Below, piece by piece: positions 1 through 14,215 of a stretch of 64,000 bases of DNA. This DNA is from Crambe crambe (taxonomy: Eukaryota > Porifera > Demospongiae > Poecilosclerida > Crambeidae). Below the pieces are notes generated by a model. It worked only from the letters and a program-made list of their open reading frames with translations, ran no database searches and was not told the DNA's origin. The stretch is taken from assembly GCA_963924555.1 (NCBI GenBank), contig OZ004596.1, forward strand, positions 2,418,001 through 2,482,000, given 5' to 3'. The translations under genes and the position numbers were made by a program. Within the stretch, counting starts at the first letter, position 1. Each line of letters opens with the position of its first letter.

Positions 1-1997
<1,997 letters not shown>

Positions 1998-2278
1998 TAA
2001 TCTTCAATTTTGCCTATTATGATAAAGTGCTCACAGGGTAATTAATTAAATTCAGCTATCTTTTGGCTAGTTAGCTATAGCTACATGGGAACTACTTTTG
2101 CTTATTGAGGTAGAACCAATTTCTAACTAGCTATTATAGCTATTCTGTCGAAAATTTAAAATTTATAAATGATGTAATCAGTTTTTGAATACACTGATTT
2201 TTTGCTCTGTGATTGTAATATTGTGGCTGGCACGAACATCTCCAAGTTAGCTAGTTTCCAGCCTATCTTCTGACAGGC

Positions 2279-5200
2279 ATGCTGCTGGGCAAGATCCTCC
2301 TGACCTGTACTGTATTGGGTACTTACAACAATCCAAGGATTGAAGCTAGGTGAGTAGCTAACTCTAGCTCTAGCTACAGTATTCTACCAGCTATATGCAT
2401 CACTGCTGCAGATTGTGTATGGTGAATATATATGGTGCTGTCTCACAAGCTCGCTATGTAACCTTAAGTTCATCTTATTCAATAAGTTGTGGTTTTTGGG
2501 GATTTAGGATATGCAGAAGGTAAGCTAGCTCCATAAAGATAAAAGTAGAGCAGGCTCTGTGTAACCAGTTACCTAATTCTCCTCGAGTTAGTTTTGCTGT
2601 CGTATAGTAGCCAAGTTTCATTTCCTTGTTTGCACAAGGATTCAGCTGCATATATTTGCAGAGCCATAGCCAGCTCATTTGTAGTGGTACGGCCATAGCT
2701 ACCATCTGGGGGGGTCTGGAGAAAGCCCTCCAGTAAAAAAATATATTGATTCAATTTCTATCTGCATGGTATGATCTAGGGTATGATCTAGGCAGTGCCA
2801 TGTACTAACTTATAAGTCATTATTATTCAAATTGCATGCACACACACGAAAAATAAAACAAAAAAACTCTGAATGGTGGTACAGCCATGACTGTACTAGC
2901 CGTAACAGTGCCTCCAGCCATGGTTTGTAAAAGCAATCTTGTTTGTAGTTATCTAACTCATTTTCCTATTCCTTTGAACAGAATTTCCTCTTTCTCCAAT
3001 ACCTGTATAGCATTTCAGAGGATATAGTGCATGCTAACATTGCTAAGGCAAGCACAGCAGATGTGTGGATCCAAGTGTACTAGATCCTATAGACTATGTA
3101 ACCAGGATCCCCGAGGAATATAATATGAGAGAAAAACATTTCTGTGAAATAAAAAAAATGTAGGGATGACCATTACGATATCTTCCCTCCCACCACACAT
3201 TCTTGCCCTCATATTTCATAATGTCTTAAATTCCTCCGCCTATGATAGTGCAGTGATTGTTGGCTGGATATACAGAACACATTTCCTTCCTTCATCCCTA
3301 CCCTTGTTTGCTAACTTTTTTGAGCATTATTAGATAATCCATTTTTATGTGGAAATTTCATTAGGGTAGTTAATGCCCCCATAACACTTGAAGTATGGGC
3401 CTGCTATTATCTGAAGCTACCCATGTTAGGCTGAATAACTAAGGCCAGTGTTAATGACATTCATGTTTCTGGTCAGGATTTTTCCTCACAACCATGTGGT
3501 GGTACCATTCAATGTCAAAAATGTCCATTTTCTAGCCACAAAATCATCACAAGTACAACCACTTTAAGTCTCCAGCTGCTCAGCTGAATAGCTGTGCAGT
3601 AATGGCTTCTGGAGCGGTGCCAATTTTCCAATGCGGGTGGTTGACCAGAAACATGAATATCATTAACACTGGCCTAAGGTTGACCCCATTTCCCTACTTT
3701 TTTGAGCAATGGTCATCCCTACTTCTTTTTTTTTTCTTTTTTTCATTTTTCACAGAAATGTTTTTCCCCTCACTTGTTCCCAGTCTTCCTCTCTCACACG
3801 TGCACACATAATAGCTATGTAAATGAAGTTCATTTTTCTATGTATGCAGGGACAGATTCTTGAATATGTATAGTCTCCATAATATGGCATGGCAATATTA
3901 AACTAATGATTAGTGAGTTAAGACTTGAAGTGTTCAGCTATATATACTTGGAGGTCGAGGATACAATGACCTAGAATCCTGGAGTTGAGACAAGTGAAGA
4001 GATTGAGTGCTAGGAACAGCTTAACTACCTGGTACAAGTTGCAAAATTATATGTAAGGGGATACAGGTACAGGCTAAACAGGCTGGCATGGATATCTTAG
4101 CAGTGAACCTTTTGCACAAGTAAGGTGGTGAAGTTACCAGGACTTATCTCAGAACTTTGAAATGTCAATTCCTCCACATTAAGCTTTCTGTCTCTTCCAC
4201 ACACCACAATATGGATTGTGCCCACACAGAATCCTGGTTACATAGTCTATGATTTATATGGTCAGGTGCTAAATGTTACAAGAGCTAGTTATAGAAAAAA
4301 ATTTTTAAAACCTTAATAGGACTAAGTACAGGCTGGCTTCATCTCAAGTATACCAACGACAAGTAATTAGAATGCAGACTCAATGTTGTGATGGGTACAC
4401 TATGTCAGGCTCAACATGCATACGTAAGTTTATAATTTACTGGAATAGCTGTTGCATCCTTTAATTTGATAATGTGCATATGTTGTGCAACAGCTTATGA
4501 TAGCATTGATTATGCACTCTGCATCAGTTATCATAAAAACTCCATAATACTTAGCTATAGGGATCTTATTTTAGTTTCTGGGCAATTACATTTGCTCTGA
4601 ATTTTGTGAAATAGAGTCATTAATAATTCTTGTAGCAAAGCTCAAATTACAGAGATGGATGTTTAGCAACAGGGAGATGGGGGAATTGGGGAAATAGTTG
4701 ATAATTGTCTTCAGATCATCATCATCATATTCTTCTTCTTTTATTTCTTCTCTTTTTTGTTTTTGAAACAGCAAATTTAGTGATAAGAAATTTAGAGCTG
4801 ACTGCACATGTCATTCCATTGTTATTTTCAACATAATAAGCCATTTCACCAGGATTTTTACACATTATGAGCTCACACCCACTATACTTAATTGTTGTAA
4901 TGGCTAACTTACAATTCGGCTATTGTGTTCATATAGCAATATGCAATGCAAGCTGTGTGTCTCCCCGCTATTGCAGAGAACCTAATGACTGTCAGTGCAT
5001 TGATTCACGCTATTCAGGAATAAATTGTGACACTCGTAAGATATAACTCAGCTATACAGCAGCTAGTCATTTAATATATGTACACTAATCATGCAGCTGT
5101 GTGCTCTAATTGTCCAAGTCCTCGAGTTTGTCTTGCTCCCGAGACCTGTCAGTGTCTTCCTGGCTATACCGGAGCCAACTGCAGTGAAGGTGCATACTGT

Positions 5201-6465
5201 ATCATATATAAGTTGATAGCTATAACTCCACAGTCACCCTTCATGTATTAAGAGGTTATTTGATCGATTGAACATCCATGGAAATTCTATAACCCTCAGA
5301 TTAGCTCGAATAAATGTAGTGGGAGGATAACCTCTCACTTCTATAATTAAGTCAAGATTGACAATAAAGGAAGGGTAGCTACATTTACTAATAATATTAT
5401 TCTTGATATTGCTGTTACAGATATTGATGAGTGTGGAGTTTTGGCAACTGATCCAGTCTGTGAACAGTTGTGTATGAACACTAGAGGCTCTTATTCCTGT
5501 GCTTGTCACAAAGATTTTGTCATGGGAGATGATGGAATAAGATGCATTGGTAACTTATAGTTGACTTACTTCAGCTGATAAAACTTACATAGTAGTATAA
5601 TTATGGTTGCGTGATTATTATACAGGCACAGTTAATGCTTCTCTTGCTACTATAAATTCCTCTGCGCTATTGGTAGAGTGGAGTCACCCTGAGTGGGACA
5701 GGGAGAACCTCACAGTTGCCTACAGCATCACTTGTTCCAATGACATATTTGGAGTCAATAGTAGTGTGTTACTGAATGACACTGCACCTGGGCAGAATGT
5801 GCAGCTGAGTCTCAACCTGAACACTGAGGGAGGATACGAGTGTTGCATAATTGTTATCACATCAAATGGGAATGGACCACCATTTTGCATAAAAGTCCAG
5901 AAGTCACAACTACCAGTATTAGCTATGACAACTGCCTTGACATCTTCATGTAAGTTAAGTATACCTAGCTAGATCTCATAAACTAGCTGCTTTAAAAAGG
6001 AAGAACCCTTCAGTTATAACTGTAGGCCATTATTGATTTCAGCTGAGGATAAATCCCCAAGGGGCAACCAAAGCACTGGAACACCACCTCCTATGTCGGA
6101 ATCCGATGAATTCAAGATTGGAATAGGAGCAGCTGGAGGATGTCTTGCTTTGCTTATCTTCATGGCTGTGTTGCTACTACTTTTATGCTACCACAAAAGG
6201 AAAACCTCAGCACAAGAAACGTATATTATAGCTAAAGATCATAAAGAGTTTTATTATATTTAGCAAAATGCTTACTTTTTAACTACTCCATCATGAAGAC
6301 TAATAATGCCTAGTTAGTAGGGTTGTTCTGAATGGCAGGGTAATTCCAGACGGCTCAAATAACATTATTTCTGAAACCATTGAGACTTCTGATCTCAGAG
6401 TTAGAAGATGTAATCTAGAGCTCATAAACTTGAGCACATTTGAACCATTCAGTACAGCTTTATTT

Positions 6466-6497
<32 letters not shown>

Positions 6498-6709
6498 GCA
6501 TAAACCTACCAGTGAAAGATGATCACACAGGAATGGATAGCTATAGTGAGGACCTTCAGCAAAGCAGTCAGGACTATGACATGCCACTTCAAAGTGATTG
6601 CTGTTATATTAAGATTGGCTCTGACATGTCAGAGTATAGTGAGCAAAGCAGTCAGGACTATGAGATACTACAAAGTGATGATTCAGATTACAGTGAATTA
6701 TCATTATAA
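2279..6709 (+). CDS. Receptor copy A: EMI-EGF-EGF-cbEGF-FN3-TM with ITAM tail
   Basis: Nine exons: 2279-2349, 2412-2519, 4320-4423, 4937-5035, 5097-5189, 5421-5549, 5626-5949, 6043-6220, 6499-6709. They join in frame to 438 residues. Exon 1 is a signal peptide (MLLGKILLTCTVLG). Exons 2-3 form an EMI-like domain (CGFWGF, then QCCDGY). Exons 4 and 5 are short EGF domains. Exon 6 is a calcium-binding type EGF (DIDECG...NTRGSYSCAC). Exon 7 is FN3-like with several N-glycosylation sites. Exon 8 carries the membrane helix (GAAGGCLALLIFMAVLLLLL) followed by basic residues. The tail has YDMP, YIKI, and YEIL-six residues-YSEL at the extreme C-terminus. That last motif fits the ITAM consensus YxxL-x6-YxxL. 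EMI plus EGF plus ITAM is the plan of Draper/MEGF10 engulfment receptors; the FN3 domain is not typical of them. The ligand is unknown. Intron 2 (1.8 kb) holds nested mobile elements. Confidence 0.85.
3127..3775. mobile_element. MITE with GTAGGGATG subterminal motif, nested
   Basis: Long imperfect terminal inverted repeats. The left arm runs through AACATTTCTGTGAAAT and GTAGGGATGACCATT (to 3174). The right arm has AATGGTCATCCCTAC (3708-3722) and CACAGAAATGTTTTT. The same GTAGGGATGRC core recurs in the foldback at 33286-33559 and as solitary scraps near 7615, 7846 and 34069, so this is a repeat family of this genome. Confidence 0.6.
3443..3674. repeat. Innermost inverted repeat
   Basis: A 33-bp near-perfect inverted repeat (3443-3475 against 3642-3674, starting GGCCAGTGTTAATGACATTC) sits inside the previous MITE. 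This makes a third nesting level in one intron. Confidence 0.65.
6461..6497. repeat. TTTA microsatellite
   Basis: About nine TTTA units directly upstream of the acceptor (AG at 6497-6498) of the tail exon of copy A. They form part of its pyrimidine/T-rich tract. Confidence 0.8.
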
Positions 6710-6805
6710 TGAGCCAATTGCTAGCTACTTCAGCTAGCTAAAGTTTAGCTTCATGTGTGCATACTAATAATTTTATTATCAATAATTATAAGCACACTTA
6801 CACGA

Positions 6806-6807
<2 letters not shown>

Positions 6808-6847
<40 letters not shown>
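6808..6847. repeat. TTG microsatellite
   Basis: About thirteen TTG units in the 3' flank of receptor copy A. Confidence 0.85.
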
Positions 6848-7146
6848 ACACAAATGAACAGTCAACAGTTGCTGACCAAACTTCAAAATGAAACCCAAGA
6901 AAGTGGCTAGCAGATGAAAAACAGGTTTGAGGGATACATCTGAGAGAGTGGATGAACAAATAGTACATATTAATTAGCTAATACGTAAGTGAATGACTGC
7001 ATGGGAGTCAGCTAAGGAAGTTAGACAAGAGCACTCCCATACACTAGATGGGTGAACTAAAGGGTGGAAGATTCGGAAAGAAGCAGAAGAGGGAGTTAGC
7101 CTTACAGATCTGCACTTTCCTTGTCATTGATGTAGCTAAAGAAGCT

Positions 7147-8770
7147 ATTAGGCACTATTCAGGAATAAATCGTGACACTCATAAGATATAACTATTGCTA
7201 GTCTAGTCATATTATGGTAATCATGCAGCTGTGTGCTCCAATTGCCCAAATCCTCGTGTTTGTCTTGTTCCTGAGACCTGTTAGTGCCATCCTGGCTTTA
7301 CTGGCACCAACTGCAATGAAGGTGCTATTATTTGTATGGTCATCCTCCATGCTTGATCAGATGCCACCCTCAAATAGTTGTTGCCCTCAAATTAATAGTA
7401 GCTCAATTGTCACTGCCCTGCACCCACGAGACTTGATTAGACCTTATCTAAGTTGAAAATTGGAAAATGACATGCTATTATTTTTTGAATATATTGAGTT
7501 ATTAAAAGATAAAGGATTACAGTCAATTTTGAGTAGTGCGGTAGCTATATAAATTTATAGCATTTTAATAACCATTTCTGAAATAAGTTTGTGATTATGA
7601 TGATGATGAAGGAATGGGGCAATCTGTGCCATCCCTATTAGAGAGTACTATCATACTCTGTGATAGTAACCACATTAGCTATGTTCCTCTAATAATACCA
7701 GAAACATAAGTTACCAAAGAAAACTAGACATGGCTTAGGTCAAATTGCATTACAGTGCACCATTTACCTACAGGCTTGTAGCTTGGGAACCAAAGAGGGG
7801 TTGCAACCCCCCTGGATTCAGCCCTGATAAACTTTTTTGAACCAGCCATCCCTACTTATCTTAGAATAAGATGTAAAATATGGAGCCTCTGATGAAAAGA
7901 GAACTCCTGCTCAGTGATCCATTTCATGGCCTAGCTCTATGGCTAGCTAGCTAGCACTTATCAAGTGCATATACGCATATGTAAAGGTATGGACAGAATG
8001 AAGTGCACCTCGATGTTAATAGTATAAGTGGTGGTTTTGCAATCAAGTAGCTAGTCCCTGCTAGTACATGTATTATTAATTTTTGTGAAGGGCACAAGCT
8101 GTATGTTTACACTGATAGCACAATGACCACAAGAACCAATAATGGCATGAAGTTTGTACTGAAAAAGTGCATAGCTAATCAAGTTTAAAATGATCACAGG
8201 AAAATCAAACTGTTTACACTGATAACATGCAGGGATGTTTTCATTTCAAAAAGTGCATAAGTGGAAAAAAAAACATCCTTCCCTCCCCCCCAAGAGATGA
8301 TCACTCTAAAGTGATTGAAATGTCTGATTATTTGGACTAGTGTATTACGGGGAAAAGATAAACAAAAAATGTCGACACCTAGTCACACAGGACTATTTAA
8401 AATCAAACAAACATGTAGGTAGCTAACCACTATATCGTTGTACTGCATTCACATATAATCTGAACTATCAGCATGATGATCAACAATACAAACAGTAAGC
8501 AAGGGTCATTCCAAATGGCAGAGTAATTCCAGACGGCTCAAATAATTATTATTTCTGAGACTTATGAGCTCAAAGTTGGAAGATTAATCTAAGTTAGTAG
8601 AATATCAAATGGAGCTCATAAACCTGAGCACATTTGAACTATTCAGAGATAGTTACCCTTTAGTTCTTATAGCCATGCATACTTATTTATTATTTTCATT
8701 GCAGTGAGAAACTTCAACAAAGCAGTCAGGACTATGCTTTAATAGTAAGAGATTGACCCTGACATGAAAT
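7147..8770 (+). pseudogene. Scrap of a further receptor copy (two EGF exons, tail remnant)
   Basis: The stretch 7147-7191 matches the 3' end of the first EGF exon but has Cys changed to Arg (AATCGTGAC). The stretch 7230-7320 matches the second EGF exon, with a TAG in place of the Gln codon after CRxxETC and the family Cys spacing otherwise kept. Its downstream intron matches that of the decayed copy at 22935-37173 (about 33650-34090). Around 8510-8650 lies the intron motif preceding the tail exon (compare 6320-6450). At 8703-8770 is a broken tail exon (AAACTTCAACAAAGCAGTCA) with stops. The EMI, FN3 and membrane exons are gone. Confidence 0.75.
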
Positions 8771-9020
8771 ATGATTTAGCTTCATAAGCTATACTGTCGA
8801 CATGTGTGCATCATTATCAATTATACTAGACTATACAAAGAGCTAATTATTATTATTATTTTTTAAAAAACAGGTCACAAACAATGAATTATTATAAGTT
8901 AGGTTTCTGCTAATGACATTGGAGTCCTTAGCAGATTTATGCAAAACAGGTTTGAGGGACACGTCTGAATTAAAGCTATCAGTGGTAGTCAGCTCATGAG
9001 ACCCTTCACTAAGGCTAATA

Positions 9021-9047
9021 GGGGGGGGGGGGGGGGGGGGGGGGGGG
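9021..9047. repeat. 27-base poly-G tract
   Basis: Uninterrupted G27 on the plus strand between the receptor scrap and decayed copy B. Its length in the assembly may be unreliable. Confidence 0.85.
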
Positions 9048-10406
9048 TGAACTAGAAGCAATTAAGCCCTAGCCATTCTGGAAATGCAAAGTGTTGGGTG
9101 AGCGAAGCTTAGCCGATAATCAACATTCTACTTGTAGCGACTGAGAGATACCAACATAATTATATGGCTGTAGGCTTGATCTAATTTCCTGTGTAGCTAT
9201 AATTATACTGTGCTTTAGAATATTAAATTAAAATTCAAGTGGAAACAGAGCTAGCTAGCTACAGTGAACAGAAGTTTACAACTGATAATTATATTGGATT
9301 TTGTCTTCATTGTGTGTATTGCATTGGTCACCACTTGCAACTTTCAAAGGAGCGATGCTCAATGAGTTCATAAGTAGTGTTGGTAGCTAGCTAGCTAAAT
9401 GTCCCAGTCTAGATCTGTAGCAATGATTTGACTCGGAATGAGACTAGTTATAGGCTAGGAGGCAGCCACAGCAGCACTTTTAACTAGCTAGACAAGCAGA
9501 GAGTTGCAGTCTTTAGGGGGACAAAAGATTGTCCACGAATAGCTAGGGTGTGATTCCATGATAACTACAAGGTAGTTACTCTGTCAAGTTAGATGTCATG
9601 TACAGACCTTTTCTTTATATCACTAGCTACATCTATCTGACAAGAGATGAAATGAAATGTGCATGATGACTGCTACAGTTGACTAGTGTGTGAATTATTT
9701 GTATTTGTGCATGATGTAACTATTATAGCCTGCACCTGCAGATAATCGGCAACAATCACATTTGTATTTGAAATTGCAAGTTGTGTAGCTATTTCAGCAA
9801 AATATAAAAATGCAGCATTTCCATTGTAGTCATGCAGTAGTGTGCTGGCTTGCTAAGCATGAAGATTCAGATGCAGAAGGTAACTATGAAATTTTCCAGA
9901 AAAACAAGTGATTATTGAAAATTAGGGGCCTCAACTTCCTTATCTCCACCTCTCCCTTCTCCACCTTCTGCTCTCCCTTCCCACGTACCCCTCATGCTCC
10001 TCCCTCCTGTCACCTTCCCACCCCTCCTGCTCCTTTCACTCCTCCCTCCTGCTCCTTTCCATGCACACCTCCTTCCTTTATGTTATAGGACTAGATACAT
10101 GCAGGTCTCATTTCAAGTGTACCAACAACAGATAGTTGGAACACAGACAGAATGTTGTGATGGTTACAGAATGTCAGGCTCAATATGCATATGTAAGATC
10201 TCTATAGGTGCTTAAGTGCACAAGCCTAACTTTGCATGTGCAAGCTGGGTAAGGTAAGGGGATTGTAATTTATATTAAAATACTATATACGTATAACCAG
10301 CAGTATGAGTCTTCAGATAACTGTAGCTGCTATTCTTTCTACGAACTACTCATTTGCCTCGGTGATCATAATACATCACCCTCGGTCTTTAATTCCTATG
10401 AAGAAC

Positions 10407-10496
10407 TAGTCTGGCGTCGCCAGCTCAGCTTTTCTTCTTTTTTTCTTTCCCCTCCTCCCATAAAAGAAGAAAAGCTGGGCTGGCGACACCAGACTA
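10407..10496. repeat. Small hairpin element
   Basis: Arms of about 35 bp (TAGTCTGGCGTCGCCAGCTC... and its near-complement) around a short CT-rich loop, in the intron between the second EMI and first EGF exons of copy B. Confidence 0.65.
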
Positions 10497-13153
10497 ATGA
10501 AGAACCCCATTGAGAGTGTCTTACTTATTTAGAAAGTGGTACACGTGAAATTCAATGTTTTCTATAATGAGGAGGTCTCATGAAATAGGCTCCTACTGCC
10601 TGTAGTGAGGTGTCTTACTGGTGAATGGTCAGTTGGTGGGTGTCTTACTAGGTAAGAGACCTAGCCACACTACTAGAACAGGTGGCTTCATGAGACTGAG
10701 TACCTGATTAGACTAAAGATCAAAGCATATGCATACCATTTTCTAATTGTAGTAGCTAATCAAAATTTTCATGTAATTAATTTAGGCTTATAGTCGCTTG
10801 TAATAGACTTTAACCATCAATTTTCAATTGAGTATGGTGTACTTAAAGCTGTAGCTAGCTACAAGATGCTTCTAATGCTGCAAGGAATGAAATAATGCAA
10901 TTTGATTTTAAGTGGGAGGACTCATCTGGCCCATTTTCATACTGGTGTAATAAACACTGAGGTGGGCTCTCCTGTAAGAGCAGAAACATATCAAACTAAC
11001 TATATAATTTTTCTACACAAATGTGGCCAGATTAGAGAGTCTATTTTCCCTTAATTGTATGGCACATAGCAATGTAAAAATTACAATATTCTAATTGATA
11101 GTGGTGGCCACAACAGTGGACAGAGGTCTTTAACTATTCTTCATCCATTTTTAAGTTTTGTTCCTGTGCATTGACATAGTAAGCACCCCTCTTTAAGGCC
11201 TTGAACCATGATGTCAGTTGTGAATTTTTTCCATTTTGTTTTTGTTTTTGTTTTGTTTTTGTTTTATTTTCTGAAACATCAAAATGTGGGCTGATTGCCA
11301 TAATTTATTATTTCACTGATTTATAACATCTTTATTTTCAGTGCCATTTCATCAAGGGGGATTTTTTTTTACAGAAGCCACACCCATTTGTATGAGTTCA
11401 CACCTTATTATAATTATAATGGCAATTTGGCTATTGTGTTCATATAACAATATGCGATGCAAGCTGTGTGTTTCCCCGCTATTGCAGAGAACCTAATGAC
11501 TGTCAGTGCATTGATTCACGCTATTCAGGAATAAATTGTGACACTCGTAAGATATAACTCAGCTATACAGCAGCTAGTCATTTAATTTATGTACACTAAT
11601 CATGCAGCTGTGTGCTCTAATTGCCCAAGTCCTCGTGTTTGTCTTGCTCCCGAGACCTGTCAGTGTCTTCCTGGCTATACCGGAGCCAACTGCAATGAAG
11701 GTGCATACTGTATCATATATAAGTTGATAGCTATAACTCCACAGTCACCCTTCATGTATTAAGAGGTTATTTGATCGATTGAACATCCATGGAAATTTTA
11801 TAACCCTCAGATTAGCTAGAGTAAATGTAGTGGGACTCTCACTTCTAATAATTAAGTCAAGATTGACAATAAAGGAAGGGTATACATTTACTAATAATAT
11901 TATTCTTGATATTGCTGTTACAGATATTGATGAGTGTGGAGTTTTGGCAACTGATCCAGTCTGTGAACAGTTGTGTATGAACACTAGAGGCTCTTATTCC
12001 TGTGCTTGTCACAAAGATTTTGTCATGGGAGATGATGGAATAAGATGCATTGGTAACTTATAGTTGACTTACTTCAGCTGATAAAACTTACATAGTAGTA
12101 TAATTATGGTTGCGTGATTATTATACAGGCAGAGTTAATGCTTCTCTTGCTACTATAAATTCCTCTGTACTATTGGTAGAGTGGAGTTACCCTAAATGGG
12201 ACAGAGAGAATCTCACAGTTGCCTACAACATCACTTGTTCCAATGATAAACTTGGAGTCAACAGTAGTGCATTACTGAATGACACTGCACCTGGCCAGAA
12301 TGTGCAGTTGAGTCTCAACACCAAGAGAGGATACAAATGTTGCATAATTGTTATCACGTCTTATGGGAATGGACTGCCATTGTGCATAAATGGCAGCAGT
12401 CCAGACGTCAGTACCATGACCACTGCCTCAGTATGTAAGTTAAGTATAATTACATATCTCTCTTATAACTAGCCATAACTCAGACTCAAGAGTAGTTATT
12501 TAAAGAAGGGAGAACCCTTTGGACTCAAGTCAGTTGGATTGTTAACACCAGCCTTCTTGACTCATGTGACTCATTGATTACAGCTGATAGGGGCAACCAA
12601 AGTATTGAAGCATCACTTCCTATAGTGGAGTCTGATGAATTTAAGATTGGAGTAGGAGCAGCTGGAGGATGTCTTGCTTTGTTAATCTTGGTGCTACTCT
12701 TATGCTGTTGCAGATTTTGCCACAGAGAAACCTCAGCACAAGAAACGTATGTTAGCTATGTACAGCTAATAACTAATTAACCCTCAAGGTGTACACATCA
12801 TGATCATAAAATACTATTCAAGTGGAAACTGTTTTATTTAGCTAGCTAGCTTACCTAACCAAAAAGCTCAATGGTCTGAGTTAGCTAGCTTTTATAAGCA
12901 TAGTTCCTAGCTGTTTCATGACTGAGAGTAGCTTCCAACTAACTATTACTAAAAGTATAGTTATAGCTACAAATACAGTACTCCTTTATTTGTACAGCAT
13001 AAACCTACCAATTAATGATGATCATTATGAAAAAGATAACCATGTTTATGCAAGTGACCAAAGCAGCCACGACTATGTGATACCACTTCAAAGTGATCGC
13101 TTTGGTATAAAGTACCCCAACATAAAAAATGATTCAGAAGATCCTATCTACAG

Positions 13154-13597
13154 TTAATGAGTTGGCTCACAAAAACCCCCCAGACTATGGCGGATGAGCT
13201 GGGATCCAGGTGTTGCGGGTAGCGGCTCCTCCCCCTACCCAGTTACGTACCTCCATTTAACTCCTCCCACTGACGCTATGTGCTTGGAGGTGATAAAAGG
13301 TGGGAGGGCCCCCCTCCACCTGGCCCAACTACAGATCACAGGTAGCCCCCCCATTGGCTACCTGGAGGAACTTGTACCTTATCCCTTATCCCTAAGAGGA
13401 GGGTGGGAGGGGAAACTAGTAGCTAGAGCAGGCCTAGAGCAGACACTTCGTCAAAGTTAGCATACAGGCAGCTGGATCCCGCCAGATAGCACGAGGAACC
13501 CTGCGCATGTGCCATCCTACATCCGGCCGCCGCATCCCGCACCGCCCCCTCTAGTTCGCCTCTCATTAACCTCAGTTAAATGTCCCATCAAACTGTC
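13154..13597. mobile_element. GC-rich insertion inside the tail exon of copy B
   Basis: Compared with the tail exon at 36944-37173, about 440 bp of conspicuously GC-rich DNA interrupts the codons after DPIYS. A 9-bp inverted repeat (GTTAATGAG at 13154, CTCATTAAC at 13563) lies near its borders. No recognisable gene; an 88-codon frame inside (13194-13460) resembles nothing I know. Its origin is unknown. Confidence 0.55.
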
Positions 13598-13939
13598 AAT
13601 GAACCTCACCAAGAGAAGTCAGGTGATGATATCACGATGACCCAATGCTATGCATACAGCCACACTTCAGCTAACTGGCTAGTATAACTAACTAAAATCA
13701 TGCAGGCATGGTGATTAAATAGCCACACCTTCTATTGGTTCAGTAGAGCTTAGAAGTATGGTATTTAGAAGTATTTTTTGTGAAAACATCTACCTGTTTG
13801 TTGTTCAAAATAATACTTAAAGTTTGTGTGCTAACTGTTAAACTTCCACTGACCCAGCTCTACAATGAATGAGGGTCGCATCACCTTGTTCTCAAACCAT
13901 ACATTAGCTAGTTATCACTTCAGGCTGTATATGGCATAT

Positions 13940-14215
13940 AGAATAGTAGATCCAGCTCTTCAATACTTCAAGATGCGTTCTATGCCTAGCTACAATCCTG
14001 TAGCTATTAGGCCTATTATGATCAGTAGCTATCATAGTAAAACCTCTTTAGCAGACCCTCCAACCTGGATGAAATTAACGATCGGTTCTCCCATGGAACT
14101 ACATTTGCAACCTCCAAGAAGAGGACACCTCTCGGCTCCTTAACTGGCTATACAAAATGACCTCGAAAGTGGACAACAAAAGAACCACACCCTTATTACA
14201 TAGAACATGGTCCTG
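13940..14215 (+). pseudogene. Displaced copy of AKR7 exon 2 with its intron
   Basis: The block PALQYFKMRSMPSYNP around 13949-14000 copies exon 2 of the reductase at 896-962 (PALQYFGIRFYAYNP), with indels. The following 200 bp match the reductase intron (CTATACAAAATGACCT and AAAGAACCACACCCT recur). It is a dead fragment 12 kb from its source. Confidence 0.75.

Larger units (their letters stand above)
3090..4249. mobile_element. Outer foldback element in intron 2 of copy A
   Basis: A 19-bp perfect inverted repeat (TAGACTATGTAACCAGGAT at 3090-3108, its complement at 4231-4249) bounds 1.16 kb. No coding potential was seen. Two further inverted repeats lie inside. It is probably a non-autonomous DNA transposon; no clear target-site duplication was found. 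Confidence 0.6.
9291..13690 (+). pseudogene. Receptor copy B, decayed at its 5' end and cut in its tail
   Basis: Signal exon 9291-9361 begins ATA where the intact copy has ATG, and its donor reads AT instead of GT. Of the first EMI exon only the last ~15 nt remain (9874-9888). The second EMI exon 10089-10192 is intact. The first EGF exon (11448-11546) is open, but its acceptor AG has become AA. The remaining exons have good sites and open frames: 11608-11700 (EGF), 11924-12052 (cbEGF), 12129-12434 (FN3), 12584-12746 (membrane), 12998-13157 (tail). The tail keeps YVIP and DPIYS, then meets an insertion at about 13154-13597 that brings a TAA; the lost tail end resumes at 13598. A shortened transcript from the downstream exons cannot be excluded. 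Most likely it makes no receptor. Confidence 0.8.

Noticed and set aside
13194..13460. 88-codon open frame in the GC-rich insert
   Set aside because: GC-rich DNA has few stops. The composition is low in complexity and shows no domain or splice context.
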